The position numbers were made by a program, and so were the translations under genes. The notes below the pieces were generated by a model. It was given only the letters and a program-made list of their open reading frames with translations. It did no database searches and was not told where the DNA came from. This document shows, one piece after another, positions 46,150-57,649 of a DNA stretch of 64,000 nt. The stretch's first letter is position 1; every line of letters begins with the position of its first letter. The stretch lies in assembly GCA_029931535.1 (NCBI GenBank), contig JAQPZY010001448.1, positions 1,302,001 to 1,366,000 on the forward strand, given 5' to 3'. Source of the DNA: Margaritifera margaritifera. Its lineage: Eukaryota; Mollusca; Bivalvia; Unionida; Margaritiferidae.

Positions 46150-48675
46150 CCATTTTCATACTGAAGCCCAATCAGACAAGCAGTTGTGTAGAACTGGAAT
46201 TTTTTTTCAGTCATTGGTGTAGCAGCATGAGAGAATGCAGTGACGTTGGTCAGTTTGGCTTTACAGGACAATTTTTTCAAATAATTGTTAAATGTTGTAC
46301 ACCATTTTAAAAAGCATACAATTTTCTTTAAGGTCATATATTTTTTCACTAAAAATTTTCAGACATAAAAATTCAGTTGAAAGTAAAGTTATGTAAACAA
46401 AAAAACATCTTTTAACATTTGTTTTTATAACTTACTTTCTATGCAATTTTTCTATCTGCAACATTCAATTTAACTCCTATATATAGATGTATGAAATGTG
46501 AGGAATTTTACGCTTTTTAAGAATGTGACAAAATAATACAAATCCATCAAGAATGTCAAAAGTTACAATTTTATTAAATTTTCTTGCATGAGAATTGGAG
46601 ATCAAACAATGATCCTTACTGGTAAGTTGACAAAGCTTTTCATTTTGGTTCAGTGTTTTTATTCTACAACAAATTCTAATGTAATAATATCAGAGCTCTT
46701 TTGGGTTTAATTTGGTCCATTTCCAGGAATGCTGTAAAATTACATAATATTATGCACACACCCAACATCTGTATATGTGCAAACTTTATGAGAAGTGAAG
46801 TTCTCAAAATGTCTAGCTAGCTTGAAAAGCATCCACGTCTTCATCGTCAATATCCGAGTCAAAAATACCAATTAACTAGTTATCATCTGCTCAGTTCATT
46901 CGACGTAAACAAGATAACGATCCCCACTGCCTAAAATACAATTTCTCCCACAAAATTGTCTATATTTTCATCAGAAATTGGCATCCACATCACTACCATA
47001 ACTTGCTGCTTCAGCGCTGTCTGCCATGTTGATCTCCACACCTTAAAACTTGTGTTTGAAGGAGTAACGATCACCACTGCCTAAAATGTCAATTTTCCAC
47101 ACAAAATGGTCTTTATTTTCAACTAATTCAGCAAGCACATAACTGTCTTCACTTCCCTCTTTGGTATATGACTGCAATTTTTTATCTCCGCACGTTAAAT
47201 CACAAATTTGAAATCAAATTTTTACCAGTTTTGGGGTCTTTTAAACTAATTCTGTTAAAGCATTTGTGTACCTTGTACAGTCAAACCTGTCCTAGTGGTC
47301 ACCTGTGTTCAGCGGTGAGTCATTCCAATTCTCTCCCCCCCCCCCCCACCCCCCCCCCCCCCCGGCAAATTTCCTATATAAATGCCCTGTATTTAACAGT
47401 CACCTGCTTTTCAGCAGTCAGCAGCCAGGTGTTTCTTACCCAAACCATGGTTTCACCTGCCTTACATGGTCACTGGAGCGTATCAGCTGTGACCGCTTCA
47501 AGTATGCAAATTAAATACTTCATTTGTTTGATGAGCAAGGCATTGTTTAGATAAAGGTATATCATGTGAATCGATGTTTAAGCATTTCATATCGATTGTA
47601 CATAACATAATCCAATCACACTGTCAATCAAACTCAAAGATGTCAACATGTCGGCTTCCAAAGCAAAGCGGTTTTTGTCCTTACAATAGAGAATCAAAGC
47701 AATTAATTTCCTGGATAGTGGACAAAGTAGTCGTGTTGTTGCAGCAGAAATGGGATTTTGGTGAACTCAGATCCAAGAGATTATTAAGCGTGAGATATTA
47801 TGGCCGATTTTGAGAACAATGTTAATCCAGGGTGTAAGAGATTACGTACAATCACACCAAATGAGTAGAGATACATGTACACTGCACTTGTAATATCCCT
47901 TATGGTTTATATGCTACTAACAATAGCCGCAGGAAGCTTCTTTTTGCATTCCCTAATCATCAAAGATCTCGCACTACAGCAGACTGTCTTTTGATCTCAG
48001 TGAGTTTGAGCAACTGCTTACTCTATCAGTTTTTTTAAGTGTGAACATCTGTTTTCACGCCTAATTATACCAGCTGGCCTAACAAAAAGTCAGTACAGTG
48101 TTTGACAATCAAAGGTTAGCTGTCAGTTAGTAATTTTATTTAGACGCTGTTTCTGCTGATAAATGATGATTGACCAGCTTCTTGTTTCTTTGGGGTGGGA
48201 AGGGGGGGTTGTTGTTGTTTTTTAAAAGATTGCTAAAATATGTAGTGGTATAACTATGTAACAATCAATGACCAAGATGAACATGATGGATTAAAGTGGA
48301 ACTTTTTATTTTATTATTTTCTATTTTTCTTTTTGCTAATTAGCTAAACAAAATATATGTATCTTGATAGCATACTACAACTATTGACAATAATGCTAAT
48401 GCTATTCGGTGCATAGTACATGTATTTGTCGTGAACCAAGTTTAATAGCTGAACCTGCCTTCAGAGGTCACCTGTCTTCAAAGGGCACTTTGGCCCATTT
48501 CCATGGGTTACCACTGAACACAGGTTTGGCTACCTTTATTTCCTTCTTTTCGAAAGAGTACACATAAAGTGATGATCTAATATACAGTTAAAAACATGTA
48601 GTGAACATGCGACCAGAGTCGTATCTCGCTGGCAAAGGTAAAGTACGACTGGAGTTGTATCCAGCTGGAAAAGGG
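46150..48675 (-). mobile_element. piggyBac-like element P3, inserted inverted in P2
   Basis: It is inserted at a TTAA of P2 that is duplicated at 46146-46149 and 48676-48679. Joining the flanks restores AACTGG-TTAA-TAGAAAATTT, which matches P1 at 20420-20440. Its ends are CCATTTTCATACTGAAGCCC on the left and GTATCCAGCTGGAAAAGGG on the right. It aligns inverted with P1 along its length, apart from the insertion at 47278-48532. Confidence 0.88.
47278..48532. mobile_element. Unclassified element inside P3
   Basis: The borders are CAGTCAAACCTGTCCTAGTG and ACACAGGTTTGGCTA, an inverted pair of about 12 bp. Both borders lead into GGTCACCTGTGTTCA or TCACCTGTCTTC phrases. P3 sequence continues on either side. 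A C-rich run lies at 47334-47363. I see no transposase, and the target duplication is uncertain. Related short fragments occur at 1855-1930 and 25010-25090. Confidence 0.6.
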
Positions 48676-48787
48676 TTAATAGAAAATTTTATTTCAAAAC
48701 TGAATTTTAACATGCAAAGATGAAAATGGCGGACAGTACTGAAGCGGCAAGTAATGACTATTGTGGATGCCAATTTTGATGAATATA

Positions 48788-49854
48788 CAGTGAAACCCCG
48801 CCATAACGCGCCCCGCTATAACGCGAATTCGGATATAACGCGATCGTGGCGTGGCTCCCAAAATTTTATATATTCATTCGCACATGAACATTTTTTTTTT
48901 CGAAGGATGAGAAATAGTGTATAAAATGTGTATATAACAGTATCATTTTGGGGAAGAGATCGCGTATGAATTCGAGTATAATATGTTTGTGGCGTGGTTC
49001 CTGAAATTTTATATACATGTACATGTATTTTTCTCGTACATGGAAAACAAATATTTTTTTTTAAGTACGAGAAATAGTGTACAAAAAGTTTATTATCATT
49101 TTGGGGAAGAGATCACTTATGAATTCGATCGTGGCGTGGCTTCTTAAATTAGACAATTTCACGAATTTCTTGAAGTATTATGCCAAAATAAACATTATCG
49201 GAAATGTTACTTATTATTGATCCATGAGTAAAGCCAGTAAGTCTTCTTTGTGTTTGTCTTCAATTCATTCTGTATACAATCATTGCTCAAACAATAGCCG
49301 ACATGTTTTTCTTCTTTAACTGCATACACAACTGAGCATCAGACAATGTGGTGGTTGATAAAAGATTCTCATGATTTAATAAACATCAAAAAACGTAAGC
49401 CGCCAACACGTGCTGGACTTCAATTCATCCTGTATACAATCATTGCGCAAACAATAGCCGACTTACGTTTCTTCTTTAATTGCATACACAACCAAGCACC
49501 AGACAATGCGGTGGTTGATCAAAGATTGTCATATGTGGGTGCTTATGTAGAGACTGAGCTTGGGCGGCAAGATCACAGGGAGTTCAAATAACCACTCTCT
49601 GTTACTTGGCACTGAACAAGTACAGCTGTATCAAACTTGTGGCTCAATCAAAGGGTTGTCATGTGGGAAAACAAAGATGGATCAATATCAGATAGTAAAC
49701 GGTGTTCATACCCTATCATGCTATACATTAGACGTGTATACGTTGTTCTCTGAATAAAGTAAAATATAGTAAAACCCCGCAATAACGCGACCCCGCTTTT
49801 TCCGCGATCAAATTTTATGGACCCTAAATATCGCGTTATAGCGGGGTTTCACTG
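48788..49854. mobile_element. pogo/Tigger-like DNA element inside P2
   Basis: The terminal repeats are CAGTGAAACCCCGCCATAAC and GTTATAGCGGGGTTTCACTG, with TA duplicated at 48786-48787 and 49855-49856. The termini and the TA target fit the pogo group of Tc1/mariner. The interior carries a direct duplication of about 105 bp (49258-49365 and 49418-49525, phrases TACAATCATTGC-CAAACAATAGCCGAC) and has no intact transposase. Confidence 0.85.
49766..49854. repeat. Short inverted repeat at the right end of the pogo-like element
   Basis: TAGTAAAACCCCGCAATAAC at 49767 faces GTTATAGCGGGGTTTCACTG at 49835-49854, so the last 90 bp form a miniature element of their own. It may be a solo MITE or a duplicated end. 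Confidence 0.6.
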
Positions 49855-50081
49855 TATAGACAATTTTGTGCGGGAAATTGATATTTTAGGCATTGGGGAT
49901 CGTGATCTTGACTATATTGAAATGAAATGAGCGGATGATAATTAGTTCATTGGTATTTTTTACTCGGATATTGACGATGATGAAGAATTTTATGGTTTGC
50001 AAGCTAACTGGACTTTTTTGTGAACTTCACTGCTCATAAAGTTCGCCCACATACCGAGGTTGGATGTGTGCATAATATTAT

Positions 50082-50767
50082 TTTATACGCAACAAAACAC
50101 AGATCCAGTTAAGTTTTTATTTATAATTATAATGTTTGCCTAGGGGGACCGTGTGCTGCTACTGATGAAACTGTTTTGGTTCATTCTGTCAGTGAGTGAT
50201 TCAGCGGTTACTGTATGGCACAACGTGGTTGTACAGAGGTCACAGCTGGGCTGTGAAACTCCCTGACAGAATGTTATGGATAACCCTTGAGTAAAGTTTC
50301 TTCAGCGGAAACTGAAGGAGCCCAGCAAAGGCTGGGCTGTCCAACGAAGGTTGGGATGACAGCGGCAACTGTGTGGACTTCACTCAATGGGTTTAGTTTG
50401 AATACGCTATAGCACTGACATTAGATTCTTGGGTGAATAAACGGAATGGAATGAAGTGAATGCCCTTTATTTAGGGTAAGCAACATGCAGCAGCACAGAC
50501 ATTCCCATGTCCATTGAACACTGCAGGCGTTGAGGCGGGGATGGCGGCGGTTCGACAGAAATATGCATGCTGTCGCTCTCCACTCCAAACTAAGAACAAT
50601 CGAACAAAGACGCTGCACGTGACATCTGGGAATGTTTTGATTGGCTGGCAAGTGATGTATTAATATAGCTCATGCATATTAATACAGACTATTTGCAGGA
50701 ATGGTAGTGAATGGGTCGCCTATTGCTGTGTATAAACTATGCTTAAGCAATCGCATAAGCAACAAGA
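50082..50767. mobile_element. Unclassified insertion of about 0.69 kb inside P2
   Basis: P2 sequence breaks after CATAATATTA and resumes at GAAATTTTACTGCATTCCTG, where P1 is continuous. The insert is less AT-rich than its surroundings and has no long ORF. It contains two neighbouring small hairpins, AGCCCAGCAAAGGCTGGGCT (about 50319-50338) and CCAACGAAGGTTGG (about 50341-50354). An AATAAA-like signal (GAATAAACGGA) lies near 50435. It could be a solo LTR or a SINE-like unit, and its ends are not resolved. Confidence 0.5.
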
Positions 50768-51524
50768 AATTTTACTGCATTCCTGGAAATGTACCAAAGT
50801 AAACCCAATGAAACTCTGATATTTTTACATTATAAGTTATAATGGAATAAAGATATTGATACAAAATGAACAGCTTTGTTGACTTTTTAGTAAGGATCTG
50901 ATCTGTTTGCTTTCCAATCTCATGCAAGTAAATTTAATAAAATTGAAATAACCTTTGACATTCTTGATGGATTTTTGTTATTTTGTCACCATCTTAAATG
51001 GCGTAAAAATTCCTCACATTTCATACACTTACATATAGGAGGTAAAATGAATGTAACAGTTGCAGATAGAAAAAATCCATTGAAAGTAAGTTATAAAAAA
51101 AATGTAAAGTGTGTTTTTTTTTAGTTTACATAACTTTATTTTCCACGGAACTTTTTACATCTGAAAATTTTCAGTGCAAAAATATATCGCTTAAAGAAAA
51201 TTTTATGCTTTTTAAAATAAACATTACTTTGAAAAATTATTTGAAAAACTTGTCCAGTAAAGCCAAATGGACCAACGTCACTGCATTCTCTCATGCTGAT
51301 ACACCACTGACTGTAAAAATGTCCAGTTCTACACAACTGCCTGTCTGATTGGGCTTCAGTATGAAAAGGGTTAAACATCAAGTTCAATCCTGATGGTTCA
51401 TAGTCTTTGACAACTGTTCCGGTAAACAGCTGAACTTTGCAAACATATTTTTTGCTTTTATCATGCCTTAATCACCTGGTGTCGTTTGCACTTGTTTAGA
51501 CTTAGCCTTTCTTTTTTCCATTAG

Positions 51525-51677
51525 GTGATCCAACTGGGTCAGAACCAAATGATGCAGCAAACCTCTCCAGGTCAGCAGATTTTTGTCCAGACCATGCCTC
51601 AGGGTCAGCCCACAGGTCTGAACCTCCAGGGACAGGCTGGTTCCATGTCCACACAGAACACACAGCAATATCAACCA
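51525..51677 (+). CDS. NFYA: NF-YA-like transcription factor, second coding exon
   Basis: The acceptor is TTTTTTCCATTAG and the donor is CCA before GTGAGT. It has 51 codons in phase 0 at both ends, encoding VIQLGQNQMMQQTSPGQQIF, VQTMPQGQPTGLNLQGQAGS and MSTQNTQQYQP. About 30% of residues are Gln, with hydrophobic residues interspersed, as in the NF-YA activation domain (compare VQGQQGQ and IQLVPPGQIQI of vertebrates). As a symmetrical phase-0 exon it could be skipped without a frameshift. Confidence 0.65.
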
Positions 51678-51939
51678 GTGAGTACTTGTCTTCCCAGTCA
51701 CGTTGTTTTGATTTTCACTCTTATTTTGAGTGCCCTGCTACAAATGTGGATTTGTCTCTCACAGCTCACACGATCAAATCTAGATCGTTAACATCATCAG
51801 CTTTTATTTTCCTTCAAAAGCAGGTTGAGTGAAGAGTTTATTCTGGGCAAGCAAAAATGTTTAGTACTTGCCTGATTCGGCAAATGGATTTGTAGAGCTT
51901 TTTACACTACTGCCTTGTTAGCCCCAGAGATATGCAATT

Positions 51940-52420
51940 CACTATGTTGATGTATCTTGTTACCCTATTGTCAAAATTAGGTCACTGTGACTTACAATTG
52001 GTTCTTCATTTACCTCAGTTAAATTTTGCATTTAACTAAGTTTCTGAGGCATTATTGGCCAGTAATGTAACTTGGTATGTCGATGCGAGTTGTTTAGTAC
52101 AACACTATATGACAAAAAGTAGATCACTGTTACCTACATTCCACGCTTCATTGACTTGGTTGATATTCTCATGCATATTTGACGGGGGGGGGGCATTCAT
52201 GTTCTATGAATACGTTTCTGGTGTCTTTATCTTATTTTCTAGCATGCCTTAGCAGAGAGTGAGTCATAGTCATCACTTTTGGGCAGCAATGGTGTTCAAG
52301 GTTTTAAAATGAATACACCATACTTCGTAAGCAATATACAAGTTAGACATGGTATTACATGAGGCATATACTTGCCACTACATCTATCACACCTTGGTTA
52401 GGTTTTGTGTTTAGGTATGT
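51940..52420. repeat. Worn units of the GGTCACTGTGAC repeat family
   Basis: TTAGGTCACTGTGACTTACA, AGTAGATCACTGTTACCTAC and TTAAATTTTGCATTTAACTA echo the 22.5-24.9 kb array. Two to three degenerate units. Confidence 0.55.
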
Positions 52421-52779
52421 TTCATCCACTTGGGTGGTGGATCCTTGTTGCATCAATATGGAGTCTTCAGATACATTAAATGATCATAATACACCCGGAG
52501 TATATCCACTGCCTTGCAAATCCAGCCCTCACAAGCTTTAAAAGGTATTCATCATGACATTTTCTTTAGCAACAAGAATACTAAAGGATTGTCTGCAGGT
52601 GGCAGTCAAACTAGAGTCATCTCCCCTTGGATGGAGGGGATTTGCGCCAAATCCTGACAACTGCGAGTTACTGCTTCCACTTGTGCCTGTTCAAGCATGC
52701 TTTTATCAGGCAAATGACAGAGCCAAGAAGTGTACACACATGGATGTGGATGCCTCCATGCCAATTTTCGATGTCTGAA

Positions 52780-53600
52780 TCGGGATTTATTTTAGGCTGC
52801 ATCCTTGCAAGATTGACCCTAAATTTTCATCTTGGGTGCAAGAAAGTTCCTTCTAGGGCACATAAAAAAGTCCCAAAATAATAAAGATAAAGGATTGTTA
52901 CGGTTGAGTGTGGACTGACTGAATCGACTGCATCCCCGGCTTACTGAATAGAGAGCGCTCATTTCAAAAGAAGTATGAGACAATCATTTTCATTAGCTGA
53001 CAAAAAATGTCTTGGGCACCAATCAAGAACACGTGGTCCATGATCATAGATAGAAAATGTCAAGAAGAGAATACGAAATCTAGCAAAAACACTTTTGCAT
53101 TTATTTCCAAGGTAACATACACGGAGGACAAAATGTAAACTCAGATATCCAAAATAAATTCTAGAGAGGAATGGTTACGTGATCATGAAGAATTCAAATC
53201 CCAGTACAGAAGGCTTGTGAGGGGAGGCTGATGTGTGGATATATTGATTGAGGCAATAAATATTCACTTTTCCAGCATTGTATACTTTAAATCAGTCATT
53301 ATTGGGTCAGACTAGAGCATGGTTTGCTTCAGTTTCCTTGTCCACTAAAATAACCATGTCATGAAAAGGACACGTGCAGAAAACTGTGCTGTAGTTTGAC
53401 TCAACAACAACTGATTCAATGCATATTATATTGGAAAGGTGGATATTTATTGCAGAAATGAATACATTCACGACACAAGTGCCTGTGATATTTGTTTTAA
53501 TTTCTTGAATAAACAAGAAATGGGTAAGAATATTTGCAACTGGTTTGTTTCTAAATGACCCCTCTTTTTGAACTGGTAGGGGTCATTGGGCCCCACTTTT
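52780..53600 (-). mobile_element. Interspersed element R2, copy 2 (inverted)
   Basis: This is the inverse of the sequence at 23476-24704. Shared phrases include GGGCACCAATCAAGAACA against TGTTCTTGATTGGTGCCC-like sequence, and the 53307-53516 minus reading AINIHLSNIICIESV. No intact ORF. Confidence 0.5.
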
Positions 53601-53924
53601 ACAATTTCTGGAATGAACTCTGCTGAAACTGAGCAGGTGGAAAGATTAAAGAAAAAAAAAAGGCAATCTTTGCTATTACTAGCTTCACACACAGCTACAA
53701 CTCTACCATTGCCCTCGTTGCTACAACCAAAACATGCCATCACTGCACACCCAAACAAGCCAATACTGACATGGTATGGTGGCCCAACTGGACTAGTAAC
53801 ATGCATTCCATAATCAAAGGCAGACTCTAGTACTGGCAATGGTGATCTTTCCCGGCATAGCAAGTACTGGAATTCAGCACCCAGTCCACAGTTTCACAAC
53901 CATAGTATTCCATCATGGCACGTG

Positions 53925-54110
53925 CTACCGGGCCAGTACCAGCATCATACAGCAGTCCATGTAGACCAGTCCTTGACATTCCATCATGGCACATACTACC
54001 AGGCCAGTAACAACAGCCTACATAGACAAGTCTCGGACATTCCATCATGGCACATACAACCAGGCCAGTACCAACATCATACAGCAGCCCACATGGACAA
54101 GTCCTGAACA
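53925..54110. repeat. About 66-bp tandem repeat in the gag-like region
   Basis: CATTCCATCATGGCACATAC followed by ACCAGGCCAGTA-CAACA occurs three to four times, each with CATGTAGACCAGTC or CACATGGACAAGTC. Confidence 0.7.
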
Positions 54111-56339
54111 TTCCATCACCTCATAAGACCCTGGTCCTGATTATAGTGATAATTCACATGATAGCCAGTACCAGACTTGGGTAGCAGAAGTCAGCCAGCC
54201 CCAGACCAAGACTTCAGCTCCAGCAGTCGTGACTTATGCCATTTACTACTTGGACTGGATAAGGTGATCTGTCTTCCTGGTATAGCTAGTCCCCGACCCA
54301 AAACACAGCATCTGGCACCCGGTCATGCAGTATCCAGCTCCAGCTTTGTCACAGATGCCCTCATAAGTGGCACTGGATTTAGTGAACCATTCTACACACT
54401 ATCCAGTACCAGACCTATGGAAGCATCATGGAGCAGCCCTGGATAGGTCTATCACTGGTCATGATAAAATACCGGCTATGGTGACTCTCCATTACCAGAC
54501 ACCCAGTACCTGTCCTTAACCTTTGGCACCACTCAAAGTGTATGCGTGGAGATCGCTGTGTCCCAGTATCGATGGAGTCCCAGCTTTGTTCACTGCCACC
54601 AACACCCCACTTCACCAGTATAGTCATTGCTACCTTCGCAGAAGTTTGCCTTGCCACCCAACACTTGTGAGTTCGAAGAAACTGGGAAGATCCAGCTTTT
54701 GAAACTGGGAAGATCCAGCTTTGTGTGCATTGACAGAAGTCTCTATCTCATCCTGCTTCATCAATTGCCTCTTACAGAATTCCCACATCTGTCGATCCTT
54801 TAAACAATTAAAAAAATACCAGCTTCAAAACAGTTAATACACTCTGGAGTTACTGACTTTTTGAACTTCTTCGAAAGGCAACTTCAAATCCCAAGCATCA
54901 GTGGACCTATTTTTTCAGTGACAGCACTTGCTGATGTTTCACACTGAAGTCCCACCTATCGACAAAGATATCCTGCACCTGGAATAGTCTAAATCTTACT
55001 CTTTGTGCATGGACCATAAACTCTTTTCGACACATAACCAGTTCACAGCATTTTAGCATTTGGTTCTATGCTCAGTTTGGTCTCAATGACTATATTTCAG
55101 CTATCTGAGCATAGCCTAAACCCCTTCATTGAGAATCTTGTCGACAGAGAAGTCAGGGAGTCAGTCTCATTTGTGGCGTGTGCACTTAACCTTTCACCAC
55201 AGCATAGGAGAGATCCTGCCCCGTAAACCTGTGGCTCTCACTAGAAATAAACACTTTCCTCACGAAATTAGCGGTTGAGCTCCTTCAGAACACATCTTAC
55301 CAGGTTCTTACTCCAGGCATATTCAAGATCAAAGCTCTCTCAACTAACACCTTGAGGTACCCAAGTTAAGAATAGATATCCCAAGATCAGTCCTCAGTTC
55401 CATTAAAGGCTAAGGTTGAGCAAACCTTTGTTGCAAAAAATGAAATGCTTTGTTTCAGCTCTTCATTCATCTGGACATATTGTTCAGAATCCCCTGGTTT
55501 AGAGTTTGTCTCCCCCTAGAACATCTTGGTGATGTCTCCCCCATCCTGCCACTCTACTTGGAGAGTCGAATCTTACCTTGGGAATCTCTTTGCTTCTTGG
55601 GTCTTTTAAATGCATCCACAAAACCTCATACCCTGTTCTGCTGGTTCATGAGACGATGCATATCATCCTTTCTCATTGGTGGCCAAAACTTGGCCTACTC
55701 GACCCAATAATCAAAGTTTTGGGCTATGTGAGATTCCATATCAGCAAATGGGAGGATATCCCCTGACTTACAGCAGGTATCTTGCTGAAGGATCATATGC
55801 TGGAAATTGCAATCTGCACAGACAACGGTATGACTGGCCATGGTGCCCACCTTCTGCTTCCTTTCAAGTGTGGTTAGTCCACTTCAGGAGTGGTCCATTC
55901 TTATCAACCCATGGAGATGAAGGCGATTGTGAATGCCTTTAAATTGCGGCAGATGTATTTTGGAAAGGGTGCTTTTGTTCTTCCAACCACCTCAACTGTT
56001 GCTAATTACTTCAGAAGGCAAGGCAGAACCAAGTCCCCAGACCTCTGCATTCCTGTTTCTTATTTTCTGAAGTGGTGTCCTCAGCAATAAATCCACATTT
56101 GAGTATGCCACACTCCAGGCTGGTGCAGATTCCTAGTGGACTCATCATCTAGACATAATCAGCCAATCCACATTGCATTGTCCTCACCCCTCGGCCATCA
56201 GTTGACCCATTGCAAACCTTGTGGCTGGGTGGAACATTAAGCTCCTGATCCTTGTTGCACCAGCAACATATCCGAAAGCCTGGGCAGCTGACACCCTTTC
56301 CCTGAATTTGAACCATCTCACTCTACACACCTTTTTTTC

Positions 56340-56720
56340 CCTTACCTGTCCATATCCCAAAGTCTTGCAGAAAGCAAGGGAATTCAAGTGCCAACTAATC
56401 CTGCCTACTCACCTCAAGCAAGAAAAATTATGAATCAGCTGCCTCCTCAATCTTGCGGTGGAGATTACAAGGGCAGTCCTTCATCTCCTCACCTGTTAAA
56501 CAGACGTGTACGCAGGTTCCCCATCTGAACCCAGGGTCACAGAACCTGCATGTGCCTTTTTCCCAACCCCTCCGATTCCGAAGTTTTGCAGAAAGTGAGG
56601 GTATTGGAGTGCCAACTAATCCAGATTGCTTCCCTCAAGTGGGAAAATGATGAATCAACAACCTCTTGATCCAGGCAGTGGAGATTCCCAGGAAGATTCT
56701 GCCATCTCCTTTCTTACCAG
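56340..56720. repeat. Internal direct duplication of about 215 bp in the second DIRS-like element
   Basis: AGTCTTGCAGAAAGCAAGGG with TGCCAACTAATCC at about 56360 is repeated as AAGTTTTGCAGAAAGTGAGG with TGCCAACTAATCC at about 56580. The following lines (ATGAATCAGCTGCCTCCTCA and ATGAATCAACAACCTCTTGA) are parallel as well. Confidence 0.75.
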
Positions 56721-57649
56721 CAGAAACAACTGTGAAGGCAAGTTTCTATCTGAACCCATGTATGTTACACCAGGCTTATATCAATCAGGCTATCGGAAAG
56801 AGCAGTTCTCTGAAACAAGTTGATGATGATTAAACAAGAAGGTCAACCATTTTGAAAACCTATGGAGGAAAATGGATAGTTTTCTTCCAGTCGTGTAATC
56901 AAAACACGTCACTTTCTTAAAATCTTCAGAACCACAAATAGCTAACCCCCTCTTACTGCTCTCTGAAGGAGAAGTTAGCTCACATCACAATCAAGGGCTA
57001 CAGTTCTGTGATCTCAGATACATTTCCCCATGTTGGATATAGGCCAGAATGAAGACCTCTCTGACCTTCTTGTGAATTTTGAATTGTCTTGACTGAAGGC
57101 TTTGGCTCTTTGTCCAAAATGGAATCCTCCATGAGCTTTGATGTGGTTGAATAAATAGGCACCCTTTAAACCATGGTCCAGAGCCTTCATGACTCGACTG
57201 TTGTTCAAGACCTGCTTTCTAATCACTTATTCTACAGCAGACAAAATCAGTGAGATACAAACTTATTTGTCAACCCGAACTATCCGCAGTTATTCAGTAA
57301 TGTTTTTTTTTTTTTCTCACAATTTCATTGTGAAAAAGAGGCTCCTGCTCATGGGAATCTACTTTGTCTTGAAATCAGTCTTTTTTGGACCTTTCATCCC
57401 AGGGCATCAGAACTCTGAAGTGGTACCTGAAGTGAACTGAGCCCATGCTTGTTCTTGCCACTCAAAGAAGGAGGGGATGGTATTTCCACTTGGACTTTTT
57501 CCTGTATCCAATAAAACTCCCAAGTTGCGTTATGTATGTTTGGAGACAGGAGACGGAGCCAACTCGGGGGGGGGGGGGGAAGAGGATGGAACTCCTTACT
57601 TCTCATACCCATTCTCCTAACATATTATGAAGGAACCAACTTTTAGAGT

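Larger units (their letters stand above)
45520..51370 (+). mobile_element. piggyBac-like element P2, host of a transposon nest
   Basis: The left TTAA is at 45516-45519, followed by CCCTTTTCCATCGGGATACC. The right end, CAGTATGAAAAGGG, is followed by TTAA at 51371-51374. Its own sequence is in five pieces, 45520-46149, 48680-48787, 49855-50081, 50768-51370 and short junctions, which align in order with P1 (19754-21306). The gaps are filled by P3, a pogo-like element and a third insertion. The left piece carries the same MAVNTQAASDG and MADITE leader repeats as P1, and no transposase core is seen. Its right end is about 155 bp before the second NF-YA-like coding exon. Confidence 0.85.
53900..57250 (+). 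mobile_element. Second DIRS-like retrotransposon, heavily decayed
   Basis: The plus-strand frames read, in order, a repeat-containing gag-like region (53920-54450) and an RNase H-like segment. That segment has CTDNGMTGHGAHLLLP near 55820, then STVANYFRRQGRTKSPDLCI with LKWCPQQ near 56010-56090, and VDSSSRHNQPIH near 56140. A linker follows, with ADTLSLNLNHLT and KVLQKAREFKCQLIL (56290-56400). These align in order with the RNase H and linker of the DIRS element at 41.7-42.3 kb and with DIRS families generally. RT and recombinase are too worn to place, and stops and frameshifts are numerous. Confidence 0.6.

Noticed and set aside
53468..54657. Minus-strand ORFs of 80-131 codons
   Set aside because: They run antisense to the decayed DIRS-like element and follow its tandem repeats.
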